Below are positions 17,290 to 25,292 of a DNA stretch of 64,000 bases, piece after piece. How positions within the stretch are numbered: the first letter of the stretch is position 1; the number at the start of each line of letters is the position of its first letter. The notes under the pieces were generated by a model. That model was not told the DNA's origin. It searched no databases and was given only the letters and a program-made list of their open reading frames with translations. The translations under genes were made by a program, and so were the position numbers. The stretch is from an uncultured Spartobacteria bacterium (lineage in GTDB: Bacteria > Verrucomicrobiota > Verrucomicrobiia > Chthoniobacterales > Chthoniobacteraceae): contig CAIURC010000005.1 of assembly GCA_903901425.1 (NCBI GenBank), positions 1-64,000 of the forward strand. Direction: 5' to 3'.

Positions 17290-18546
17290 GTGAAAACGGT
17301 CCCTCCCTCCTCCCGCTCCGGAAAGCTCCGCCCGTTCCCTAGCCTCCTTCGGCTCCTGACGGGAATCAGCCTCCTCGGGATCTCCCTCTGGGCTCATGCC
17401 AGCGACTGGCCGCATTACCGCGGTCCCGCCATGAACGGCACCACGCCAGACGCGTTCACACCCGCCGGGCAGGAACCCAGGGAACTCTGGCGCGTCTCGC
17501 TCGGCACCGGATCCTCCGGTGTCAGCGGAACTGGGAATCGTGCTTATTCGATGGGCAACCGGGATGGCGAAGACATCGTGTACTGCTTGGACGCCCGGTC
17601 CGGCAACAGCCTCTGGGAACACCGCTACCCGTTGCCTCTGGACCGCCGGATGTTCGAAGGCGGCCCCGCTGCCACCCCAACGCTCGACTCCAACCGGGTT
17701 TACACCCTCAGCCATCAGGGCGACCTTTTCTGCCTCGATGCGGTCTCAGGAAAAAAAATCTGGTACCGCCACCTCCAACAGGACTTTGGAGGGCGCCGTC
17801 CAGAGTGGGGGTTTTCAGGATCCCCCACCGTGGAAGGCAAACTGCTCCTGCTCGACGCAGGAGGAAAGGATGGCTCGACCGTGGCGCTGGACAAAGCCAC
17901 CGGCGAACTGGTTTGGAAAACCGGCGCTGATGAAGCCGGCTACGCGTCCCCTGTAGTCGCCACGCTTGAAGGAAAGCGCACCGTCCTTGTTTTCAAGGCC
18001 AAGGCCCTCGTCGCCCTGCAACCCGAGTCCGGAACCGAACTGTGGCGGGCTGCATGGAAAACCAGTTACGACGTGAACTCCGCAACCCCGCTGGTCTTTG
18101 GCAACCGAATCTTAGTCTCGAGCGGCTATGGCGCCGGATGTGCGCTGTTTGAAGTCCGCAACGGCGCACCCGTGGAACTCTGGCGGAATCGCCACCTGCG
18201 CTCCCACGTCAATACCCCGGTGCATTTTGGCGGCCATATTTTCGGGCTGGACGGCCAGGCTGAACCGAGGGCCCCCCTCGTCTGCCTCAACGCCGAAGAC
18301 GGCTCGGTGGTCTGGAGCGAAAAAGGGCTCGGCGGATCGCTGATCCTCGCCCGGGACCGGCTCCTGCTCTGCTCCGAACGCGGCGAATTGCTCTCCCTGC
18401 AGGCCAGTCCGGCCGGATTCAAGCCGGATCTCCGGCTTCAGGTGCTCCAAGGCCGCTCCTGGGTGCAGCCCTCCCTGTGCGGTACCCGGCTTTTTTTGAA
18501 AAACAACCAGGGCGAACTGGTGTGCCTTGAATCAGTCCAGCCCTAG
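17290..18546 (+). CDS. exported PQQ-like beta-propeller protein
   Basis: 418 residues. A signal peptide ends near ISLWAHAS, followed by DWPHYRGPAMNG, the usual start of verrucomicrobial and planctomycetal PQQ-like (quinoprotein-dehydrogenase-like or BamB-like) propellers. Repeats such as VYCLDARSGNSLWEHRY, LFCLDAVSGKKIWYRH, TVALDKATGELVWKTG and LVCLNAEDGSVVWSEKG mark the blades. Family members are periplasmic. Many lack the quinone site and serve as scaffolds, and no enzymatic residues are evident here. The frame is open from a TTG at 17248. GTG 17290 is chosen because GAGG lies upstream of it and it begins a cleaner signal peptide. The SurE gene follows 34 bases later. Confidence 0.82.
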   Translation: MKTVPPSSRSGKLRPFPSLLRLLTGISLLGISLWAHASDWPHYRGPAMNGTTPDAFTPAGQEPRELWRVSLGTGSSGVSGTGNRAYSMGNRDGEDIVYCLDARSGNSLWEHRYPLPLDRRMFEGGPAATPTLDSNRVYTLSHQGDLFCLDAVSGKKIWYRHLQQDFGGRRPEWGFSGSPTVEGKLLLLDAGGKDGSTVALDKATGELVWKTGADEAGYASPVVATLEGKRTVLVFKAKALVALQPESGTELWRAAWKTSYDVNSATPLVFGNRILVSSGYGAGCALFEVRNGAPVELWRNRHLRSHVNTPVHFGGHIFGLDGQAEPRAPLVCLNAEDGSVVWSEKGLGGSLILARDRLLLCSERGELLSLQASPAGFKPDLRLQVLQGRSWVQPSLCGTRLFLKNNQGELVCLESVQP

Positions 18547-18580
18547 ACAGGATCCGCACCGCTTTTTTGAACAGTTCCCC

Positions 18581-19267
18581 GTGAAACTCCTCGTGGTCAA
18601 CGACGACGGCATTGATGCCGAAGGGATCCAGACCCTTTTCCAAGCAGCTCGGTCTGCGGGTTCGCCCGTAATGGTGGCACCCGCCTCCGGGCAATCTGGA
18701 ATGAGCCACGCTGTGACTTTGGAGAAAGGGGTCCGCATTGATCCCCGCGGCGAAGCCCAGTACGCAGTCCACGGAACCCCGGCGGACTGCACCCGACTGG
18801 CACTGAGTTCCCTCGCACCCGACACGCGCTGGGTCCTCAGTGGAATTAACCACGGCGGCAACCTCGGTGCAGACGTCCACTACTCCGGCACCGTGGCAGC
18901 CGTCCGGGAGGGCGCACTCCACGGAATCCCGGGCATCGCATTCTCCCAGTACCGGCGCAGAAACCTTCCCCTCGACTGGGCCCGTGCGCTGCGCTGGATC
19001 CGACCCCTGCTCGGAGAGCTCCTGCTCAGGCCCGTCGAACCCGGCCTTTTTTATAACGTCAACCTGCCCCATCTCGACCCCACACAACCCGATCCGGAAG
19101 TGGTCGAGTGCAATCTGGATTCGTCTCCGCTCCCACTCCAGTTTCGCTCCGAGGAATCCCTCCATTTTTACTCCGGCGAATACCAAGGCCGCGCCAGAAA
19201 ACCCGGAACAGACGTTGACCTCTGCTTTTCCGGAAAAATCACCGTGTCCAAACTGCGCCTGTTCTGA
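18581..19267 (+). CDS. surE: 5'-nucleotidase SurE
   Basis: A 228-residue protein that dephosphorylates nucleoside 5'-monophosphates using a divalent metal. The N-terminal metal site NDDGIDAEGI (DD at 8-9), the APASGQSGMSHAVT segment and SGINHGGNLGADVHYSGTVAAVREG are all conserved SurE features. The frame opens at TTG 18527, but GTG 18581 gives the canonical short N-terminus (VKLLVVNDDG) and avoids overlapping the upstream gene. The protein is cytoplasmic and may be co-transcribed with the PQQ-propeller gene. Confidence 0.93.
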   Translation: MKLLVVNDDGIDAEGIQTLFQAARSAGSPVMVAPASGQSGMSHAVTLEKGVRIDPRGEAQYAVHGTPADCTRLALSSLAPDTRWVLSGINHGGNLGADVHYSGTVAAVREGALHGIPGIAFSQYRRRNLPLDWARALRWIRPLLGELLLRPVEPGLFYNVNLPHLDPTQPDPEVVECNLDSSPLPLQFRSEESLHFYSGEYQGRARKPGTDVDLCFSGKITVSKLRLF

Positions 19268-19339
19268 GCATCCACACCGGACGCTTGCTCGCAGACAACT
19301 GCCCGTTTCTTCCGCGGTTTTCATTCCTCGTCTCACTCC

Positions 19340-20857
19340 ATGCGACTCAGGCTCCTGAACACGCTCGGCGTTTTTGTTTTCCTTGCAGCGCCGATACGGA
19401 ACACACCGGCGCAGGCACCTGCCGCCCCAAGATCAAGCCTCCTTCTGCAAGCGGAAACGCTTCTGGCGGAGGGCGACACGGTGGGCACCCGCGAAGCCTG
19501 CGGCCGCGCCCTGTCCAGCCCCGGACTCTCTGAGTCGGAGCGCGCACACCTTCTTTTCCTGATCGCATCCGCACATGCCAAGGAACTCGACGAGGCACCA
19601 GCGTCCGAACGTGTTCGCGAACTGCTAGACGCCCCCGGGGCGACTCCAGACCTCAAAGCCCGGTCACACCTGCTCATTGCCCGGATGCTGGCGTTGTTCG
19701 GCGGACAGAACGCCTGGAACAGGTCCATGGAACGCCTCGATGCCGCATTGGAAATCCAAAACCTGCCCAAGACTGCCGTACTGGAGGTCCGATCCCTGCG
19801 GGCTGAGGTGGCACTCCAGCTCCGCAGGTTCGACTCTGCACACGCAGATTTTCTTTTCCTCGCCTCACACGGTCCGTCCGAGCGGCAGACCGAATCCCAC
19901 CTGAATGCGGCCCGCGCACTCGGGATGTCCGGGCGGCCCGAGGAAGCCCTCGGAATTCTGGACCGCCTTGCGCTCCCGCCCGACGACCATGCGCTGCTCG
20001 CCGATGTTCAGGTGCTGCGGGGGATCCTCCACTACGACCAAAAACATCTGGAAAAAGCGCGGACCTTGTTTCTTTCGGTGTGTGCGCTCCCCGGTCAGAA
20101 CCCGGGCACCGCCCCGTACCGCGAGGCCCGACTCCGGTTGCACCTTCGAAAACTCGTACCTGAAAGCGCTCCCTGCCTGAAGGTACTGTTCATCGGGTCC
20201 AGCCACACCCAGCGCGGAAGCGTCCCTCTCCTGGTCGAACAACTGGCTGCTTCAGCGCCTCCAAACATTCCACGGATCTTTGCGGGCGAAAAGACACGGA
20301 TGGGCACCGGCATGCGCGCTCACTGGAATGAGGGCGATGCGCCTGATACCGCGCGAGGAAAAATCGCTGCCGAGGCATGGGACGCCGTGGTTGTGGAAAC
20401 GTTTTTCCGGAATCCACGCGAAGACCTCGCCGAATGGACGGAACGCTACCTTGACCTGACCCGGTCCAAGGGAGCGCGTCTGGTGGTCTACGAAAGCCCG
20501 GCAGCGAAAGCACTGCCCTACCCCGGAGGATTCCGAGAGTTCCACGCGAACAACCTCTGGCTGGCCTCCCGATTTTCCGTGACCTTGGCCCCATGCATGG
20601 ACGCATGGCTGCGGATCCTCGGGCCCTCTCCCAACGACCACGACTTCCGCACCCTGTACGCCGACTGGATTCACGCCACTCCCGAAGGCGCGTATCTTTC
20701 GGCCTGCTGCATTTTTTCCGCGCTGACGGGACACAACCCGGAAGGCCTGTTTCGTCCATCAGGGATTTCCGAGGAAAAAGCGGTTTCCTACCAGCGGGCA
20801 GCATGGGCGGCCTACCAAGACGCGCGCGCCCAGAAACCCTCGGACCAAGCGCATTGA
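19340..20857 (+). CDS. exported TPR protein with C-terminal SGNH/DUF4886-like hydrolase domain
   Basis: 505 residues with a signal peptide (1-25). Residues 35-270 are helical TPR-like repeats (LLLQAETLLAEGDTVGTREACGRAL, ALGMSGRPEEALGILDRLALP, KHLEKARTLFLSVC). From about 280, the protein has a SGNH/GDSL pattern: block I VLFIGSSHTQRGS with the serine of GSSHT, a central AWDAVVVET block III-like part, and a C-terminal DWIHATPEGAYLSACCIFSALTG containing the D-x-x-H pair. That is the DUF4886-type layout. A carbohydrate esterase or lipase activity is plausible but not shown. It follows surE by 72 bases. Confidence 0.7.
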   Translation: MRLRLLNTLGVFVFLAAPIRNTPAQAPAAPRSSLLLQAETLLAEGDTVGTREACGRALSSPGLSESERAHLLFLIASAHAKELDEAPASERVRELLDAPGATPDLKARSHLLIARMLALFGGQNAWNRSMERLDAALEIQNLPKTAVLEVRSLRAEVALQLRRFDSAHADFLFLASHGPSERQTESHLNAARALGMSGRPEEALGILDRLALPPDDHALLADVQVLRGILHYDQKHLEKARTLFLSVCALPGQNPGTAPYREARLRLHLRKLVPESAPCLKVLFIGSSHTQRGSVPLLVEQLAASAPPNIPRIFAGEKTRMGTGMRAHWNEGDAPDTARGKIAAEAWDAVVVETFFRNPREDLAEWTERYLDLTRSKGARLVVYESPAAKALPYPGGFREFHANNLWLASRFSVTLAPCMDAWLRILGPSPNDHDFRTLYADWIHATPEGAYLSACCIFSALTGHNPEGLFRPSGISEEKAVSYQRAAWAAYQDARAQKPSDQAH

Positions 20858-20926
20858 ACGCTCCTGCATCGCCCCCCCCCACAATCGGCAGCTTGATCGA
20901 CTGCGGACAGGCCTTCCGGTAGGCAG

Positions 20927-22135
20927 TCAAATGGCCGCAGGCAATTGACGTTCGAAATCCTCGACGGACGCCGAACAGATGGCCGCCTCAAGGAGTTGGT
21001 CCAACGCAGGACCGGATTCGATAGCATGGATCCGGACCGCGATGTGTCCGGAAATTCTGTCCCGGATTGAGCGGGATGCCGAGCCATACCGGACCTCCAT
21101 TGCCCGCAGAATCGCCCGCCGCTTTTCCGCAAGGGCGCCTCGGTTTTCTCCCTCACGGATTCCCTCCTCCCGCCCTACCGCGTGACCTGCAGCATGACCT
21201 GCAGCGCGGCCCTCAGCCCAGCATTGTTCGGTGATGGTCATATACGCTTCCTCCAGTCTGGGTTCTCTGAGTTGTTCGATGTGGTGCCTCAGGGCCTCCC
21301 GGTCCCTGTTGCGTGACGCAATATAGCGCATCACCCGGTACAGTGCAGCCCCTGAAAGTTTCCGCCACTCCTCCACCCTCCATACCGGCTCGGACAACAA
21401 TTCACCCACGGCGTCCGCTTTCAAAACGCGCAGCGCCAGAATCCCTTCCGGCGTTCCCCGCAACTCCTCGTATCCGGTCCGGAATAACTCAATCACGCTG
21501 AATTCCAAACCCAATTGCCAGTGCTCATTCGGGTCGCCCGGCTCCAGTTCAATCAGGTCCCGCAGACGGGTCCCAGATTTCCACGGGGCGGCTCCTTGGT
21601 ACACCACCAGGGGAAACACCGGAGGCAATCGGCGAATCCCAGGGTGCTCCTGCCGGTGCCGGGCCCAGAGCCCGAGGATGTACCGCGCCAGCCGATAGGG
21701 CATGAACGGATCCTCCGTACTCTGGTGTTCTAGAAGGACGTACAGGTAGCATTCGGTGCCCCCACGCAGAAATTTGAATACCAAGTCGCTTTCAATCACC
21801 GCAAGGGCCGGGTCGATGAACGAACCGGGCACCCATTTCAGGCTTTCCCAGAGGATCATCCGCGTCACAGATTCCGGCAGGTGCCCCTCAAGGAATCCCC
21901 GGGCATTGGCCAGATCCGAAAACGTCCCCCGGAACAGCCGGTCGTGCGACTGGTGTAACGGATCCTCCGGACCGCTTCCTGCGTCGCTTTCTGAACCGGA
22001 TTTCGTTTGGCTTTCCGCTTCGCTTGCGGGCTCTCCTTTTGGTTTTTCCGGTCCTCCATTTGGGGCTGCGGGACCGTCCGGGGAAGGCGGGCTCCCGGGA
22101 AGATCCGGGCACTCTGGGTCAGGAAACTCTGGCAT
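20927..22135 (-). CDS. Rpn family PD-(D/E)XK nuclease / PF04754 transposase-like protein
   Basis: A 402-residue member of the Rpn (recombination-promoting nuclease) group. The nuclease core is HDRLFRGTFSDLANARGFLEGHLP followed by catalytic ESDLVFKF and YVLLEHQST, matching the D and E-x-Q positions of the PD-(D/E)XK fold. The N-terminal 65 residues are a Pro/Gly/Glu-rich low-complexity segment. The C-terminal helix has the usual degenerate repeat (GRAAGHAAGHAVGREEG). The frame opens at 22294, but ATG 22135 is preferred because GGGG lies nearby and the upstream stretch reads like non-coding sequence. Family members promote RecA-independent recombination, and many are variable islands. Confidence 0.85.
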   Translation of the reverse strand: MPEFPDPECPDLPGSPPSPDGPAAPNGGPEKPKGEPASEAESQTKSGSESDAGSGPEDPLHQSHDRLFRGTFSDLANARGFLEGHLPESVTRMILWESLKWVPGSFIDPALAVIESDLVFKFLRGGTECYLYVLLEHQSTEDPFMPYRLARYILGLWARHRQEHPGIRRLPPVFPLVVYQGAAPWKSGTRLRDLIELEPGDPNEHWQLGLEFSVIELFRTGYEELRGTPEGILALRVLKADAVGELLSEPVWRVEEWRKLSGAALYRVMRYIASRNRDREALRHHIEQLREPRLEEAYMTITEQCWAEGRAAGHAAGHAVGREEGIREGENRGALAEKRRAILRAMEVRYGSASRSIRDRISGHIAVRIHAIESGPALDQLLEAAICSASVEDFERQLPAAI

Positions 22136-22385
22136 GGCGTGATACCCCTGAAATCGGTCGGGCTGACCGGTCCGGATCCCTGGAAAGGCCATGGATGCGG
22201 TATCAGGCGGCGGCGAGCAACGGCGGCGAGCAATCGTCCCGGCAGCCATCTCAGGCGCGCTCAGGACGCAAGACCCGACACGCGGTCCCCACATCAGAGC
22301 ACCACCCTGCCCTGGCTGAGCAGCACTCTTCCTCCCGGCCCACCAGTCAAAGAGCCAGTCCGCAAGGTTTCCTCACCCCAGCAGG
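22136..22385. other. intergenic region upstream of the Rpn gene
   Basis: A 250-base region between the mnmA stop and the Rpn start, both minus-strand genes. It contains a 13-bp tandem repeat (22208-22233) and no convincing ORF. It should hold the Rpn promoter, but no clear -35/-10 pair was identified. Confidence 0.4.
22208..22233. repeat. perfect 13-bp tandem duplication CGGCGGCGAGCAA
   Basis: Two adjacent exact copies of CGGCGGCGAGCAA upstream of the Rpn-nuclease gene. It could be a slippage product or a site for a dimeric regulator; nothing decides between them. Confidence 0.8.
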
Positions 22386-23546
22386 CTACTCACTCACCGC
22401 CAGAGACGGCTGGACTTGGGTGTGCCGGTCGATCCAGCCTCCCCCAAGCACCTCGTCTCCCCGGTAACAGACCGCAGCCTGTCCCGGCGTCACCGCACGC
22501 TGCGGCGTTTGAAGCCGCACCCTTGCCGTGCCGTCTTTGCGCGGATGAATGATCGCCTCTGCCCCAGGATGGGCGTACCGGATTTTCACCGTAGCTTCAA
22601 AGGGCTCGGGGGTTCCGTCCGCAGCGGCTTTGAGCGCGGGTTCGGGACTCCAATGGGCATGGGAGATCTCGAATTCCTCAACCACAAGGTCCTCGGCATC
22701 CCCGACAATGACCCGGTGGGAGATAGGATCGATGTCGACCACGTATCTGGGCTTGGCGCTTCCCCCTGGAAGCCCCTTGCGCTGGCCGATCGTGAACCAT
22801 TCGATCCCCTCGTGTTCGCCGAGTCGGTTGCCGGCCTTGTCGTAAATGCCGCCGGGATGAAACTCGCCCTCCCCCAAATGCCCTCTCAGGAAAGCCTTGT
22901 AGTCGTTTCCAGGCACAAAACAAATCTCCTGGCTGTCCACCTTGTCGGCGACTTTCAGCCCGAGTTGCCGCGCAATCTTCCGGATCTCGCCCTTTTCCAT
23001 CTGCCCGAGCGGGAAGAGGGCGCGCTGGAGTTGGGGCTGCCGGAGACTGAAAAGAAAATAGGACTGGTCCTTGCGCGGATCGCGCCCCTTCCGGAGCACG
23101 GCGCGTCCCGGGTGATGCTCCACCACCGCATAATGGCCCGTGGCGATGTAGGCGGCCCCAACCGCCTCGGCCTTCGCCCAGAGATTACCGAACTTCACCT
23201 TTTCGTTGCACATCACGCACGGGTTGGGCGTCCGGCCTGCCTGGTATTCAGCGGCGAAATAATCGATGACCTGGCGCTGGAACTGGTCGGCTTCGTCCAC
23301 GACATAATGGGGTATACCGAGGCTGTGGGCCACGGCCCGTGCATCCGCAATCGCCTGCGGGCCGCAGCACTTGTCTTCCGAGCGCGTGATGCAGTCCTGG
23401 GGCCAGACCTTCATCGTCACCCCCACCACATCATACCCCTGTTGTTTGAGGAGAAAGCCAGCCACGCTGGAATCCACACCCCCACTCATCCCAAGCACCA
23501 CCCGGGGACGCGCACCTGCACCAATTTCAGCACTGTCAGTGTTCAC
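22386..23546 (-). CDS. mnmA: tRNA-specific 2-thiouridylase MnmA
   Basis: 386 residues. The enzyme installs the 2-thio group on wobble uridine 34 of tRNA-Lys, -Glu and -Gln, using ATP and a sulfur relay. Visible are the PP-loop SGGVDSS (21-27), catalytic Cys110 in NPCVMCNEKVKFG, the second active-site Cys209 in DSQEICF, and the C-terminal beta-barrel (WFTIGQRKGL, QTPQRAVTPGQAAVCY). The frame is open from 23657, but GTG 23546 with a preceding GGGG/GGG run gives the normal length. It is divergent from the oligopeptide-binding lipoprotein gene, with 125 bases between them. Confidence 0.94.
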   Translation of the reverse strand: MNTDSAEIGAGARPRVVLGMSGGVDSSVAGFLLKQQGYDVVGVTMKVWPQDCITRSEDKCCGPQAIADARAVAHSLGIPHYVVDEADQFQRQVIDYFAAEYQAGRTPNPCVMCNEKVKFGNLWAKAEAVGAAYIATGHYAVVEHHPGRAVLRKGRDPRKDQSYFLFSLRQPQLQRALFPLGQMEKGEIRKIARQLGLKVADKVDSQEICFVPGNDYKAFLRGHLGEGEFHPGGIYDKAGNRLGEHEGIEWFTIGQRKGLPGGSAKPRYVVDIDPISHRVIVGDAEDLVVEEFEISHAHWSPEPALKAAADGTPEPFEATVKIRYAHPGAEAIIHPRKDGTARVRLQTPQRAVTPGQAAVCYRGDEVLGGGWIDRHTQVQPSLAVSE

Positions 23547-23671
23547 CCCCCTACCCTCGCCCACAGCCGTTCCCCCGCTCAACCCTAATCTCGCTCTCGG
23601 CCGTTTCCCCCTCCTCCCCCCCGCAGAACCCTTGGACGCGTCCCCAGTTTCATGCAATCTGCCCGGACACC

Positions 23672-25285
23672 GTGCACCGATTCCGATCCATTTTTTCGAT
23701 TCTAGCTACCCTCTGCTTCGGTCTCGGGGGATGCAACCGGGCCATGGACCGTGCCGATTTGGTGCTGCTCAACGGTTCGGAACCGGAAACGCTCGACCCG
23801 GCCCTGATCACTGGCCAACCCGAGGGCCGGGTCGCCTACGCCCTGTTTGAAGGACTTGCAGCCTACGACCATACCGGCACCCCACAACCCGGGGTCGCCG
23901 CGCGCTGGGAAACCTCCCCCGACGGACGCATCTACACCTTTCATCTCCGCCCGGAAGCGCGCTGGAGCAACGGCGACCCCGTTACATCCGCCGATTTTGT
24001 CCGCTCCTGGGAACGCACCCTGCGGCCCGTCACAGCTTCCGAATACGCCTACCAACTCCACTACGTCCGCAACGCCAAAGACTACAGCGAGGGGCGGCTC
24101 AAGGATTTTTCCCAAGTCGGCATCCAGGCTCCGGATCCGGCCACGCTCGTGGTCACGCTCGAAAACCCCACCCCCTTCTGGATTGATCTCTGCTGCTTCT
24201 CCACCCTCCTCCCGGTCCATGTGCCGTCCGTGGAAGCCTTGGAAAAAGAGGGGCGGGTTTTCACCAAACCCGGGCTGCTGGTCAGCAACGGAGCCTATGT
24301 GCTCAAGGAATGGCGGCTGTTCGACCGGATCCGCCTCGAAAAGAACCCGCATTATTGGAACCAGGGAAAGGTCGGGATGCGCACCGTGGATATCCTACCC
24401 GCCGCCAAGCCCATGACGGCCTTCAACTTCTATTCGACGGGCGTTGCTGACCTGCTCATGGACAAGGGTCTGGCTCCCTCCATGCTGATGGAACAACTGC
24501 GGAAACGCCTGGATTTCCATGCAGCACCGTTTCTGGGCAACTACTTTGTCCGATTCAACTGTTCCCGGAAGCCGTTCCAGGACCCGCGGGTGCGCCTGGC
24601 GTTCTCCCTCGTCATCGACAAACGGTACCTAACCGAACATATCAGCCGTGCGGGCGAGACCCCGGCGCACAGCCTGGTGCCCCCGGGCACTGCCGGGTAC
24701 GAACCGCCCCCCGGCTTGGAGCGGGACCCGGACCGTGCCCGAAAACTGCTCGCCGAGGCCGGCTATCCCGGCGGGAAAGGGTTTCCTTTGATTTCCTACT
24801 TGTTCAAGGGAGACAGCGACTTGGACCAGGGGATCGGGATCGAACTCCAGGCCATGTTCAAACGGGAACTGGGTGTTCACATGGAACTCGTCCAGCAGGA
24901 GTGGAAAGTGTACCTCAACTCCCTGAGTTCGCTGGACTACGACCTGTGCCGGTCCTCGTGGGTCGGAGATTACAAGGACCCAAACACGTTCATGGACATG
25001 TTCGTCACCGGCGGTGGCAACAATCGCACCGGCTGGAGCCATCCCAAGTACGATGCCCTCATCGCCCAAGCCGCCCGCGAACTCGACCCGAAGACCAGGT
25101 TCGCCCTGTTCCAAGAGGCCGAATCCATCCTGATCCGGTCCGAGGCACCCATCTGCCCCCTTTTCTACTATGTCGGAATCCAGTTCTATGACGGCTCAAA
25201 ACTCGGCGGTATCGCCGCAAACCTGATCGACGAGCACCCCATCAAAAACATGTTCTGGAAAGAACGCCCCACAGGCTCCCGCTGA
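23672..25285 (+). CDS. oligopeptide ABC transporter substrate-binding lipoprotein (SBP_bac_5)
   Basis: A 537-residue periplasmic binding protein of the OppA/DppA family. The signal peptide ends in lipobox LGGC (Cys21), so it is anchored to a membrane. Conserved features include NGSEPETLDPALITG, the LAAYDHTGTPQPGVAARWETSPDGRIYTFHLRP segment, WSNGDPVTSADFVRSWERTL, and the FNCSRKPFQDPRVRLAFSLVIDK domain. It should bind peptides for an Opp-type transporter, but no permease or ATPase genes lie nearby, so it is an orphan here. It starts at GTG 23672 and the fusion gene starts seven bases downstream. Confidence 0.88.
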   Translation: MHRFRSIFSILATLCFGLGGCNRAMDRADLVLLNGSEPETLDPALITGQPEGRVAYALFEGLAAYDHTGTPQPGVAARWETSPDGRIYTFHLRPEARWSNGDPVTSADFVRSWERTLRPVTASEYAYQLHYVRNAKDYSEGRLKDFSQVGIQAPDPATLVVTLENPTPFWIDLCCFSTLLPVHVPSVEALEKEGRVFTKPGLLVSNGAYVLKEWRLFDRIRLEKNPHYWNQGKVGMRTVDILPAAKPMTAFNFYSTGVADLLMDKGLAPSMLMEQLRKRLDFHAAPFLGNYFVRFNCSRKPFQDPRVRLAFSLVIDKRYLTEHISRAGETPAHSLVPPGTAGYEPPPGLERDPDRARKLLAEAGYPGGKGFPLISYLFKGDSDLDQGIGIELQAMFKRELGVHMELVQQEWKVYLNSLSSLDYDLCRSSWVGDYKDPNTFMDMFVTGGGNNRTGWSHPKYDALIAQAARELDPKTRFALFQEAESILIRSEAPICPLFYYVGIQFYDGSKLGGIAANLIDEHPIKNMFWKERPTGSR

Positions 25286-25292
25286 CCCGCGC

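Noticed and set aside
23531-23541. CACTG-T-CAGTG palindrome at the start of mnmA
   Set aside because: It lies inside codons 2-6 of the chosen mnmA start, so it is most simply coding sequence.
22416-23588. 390-residue plus-strand ORF over mnmA
   Set aside because: It is antisense to a complete MnmA with all catalytic residues.
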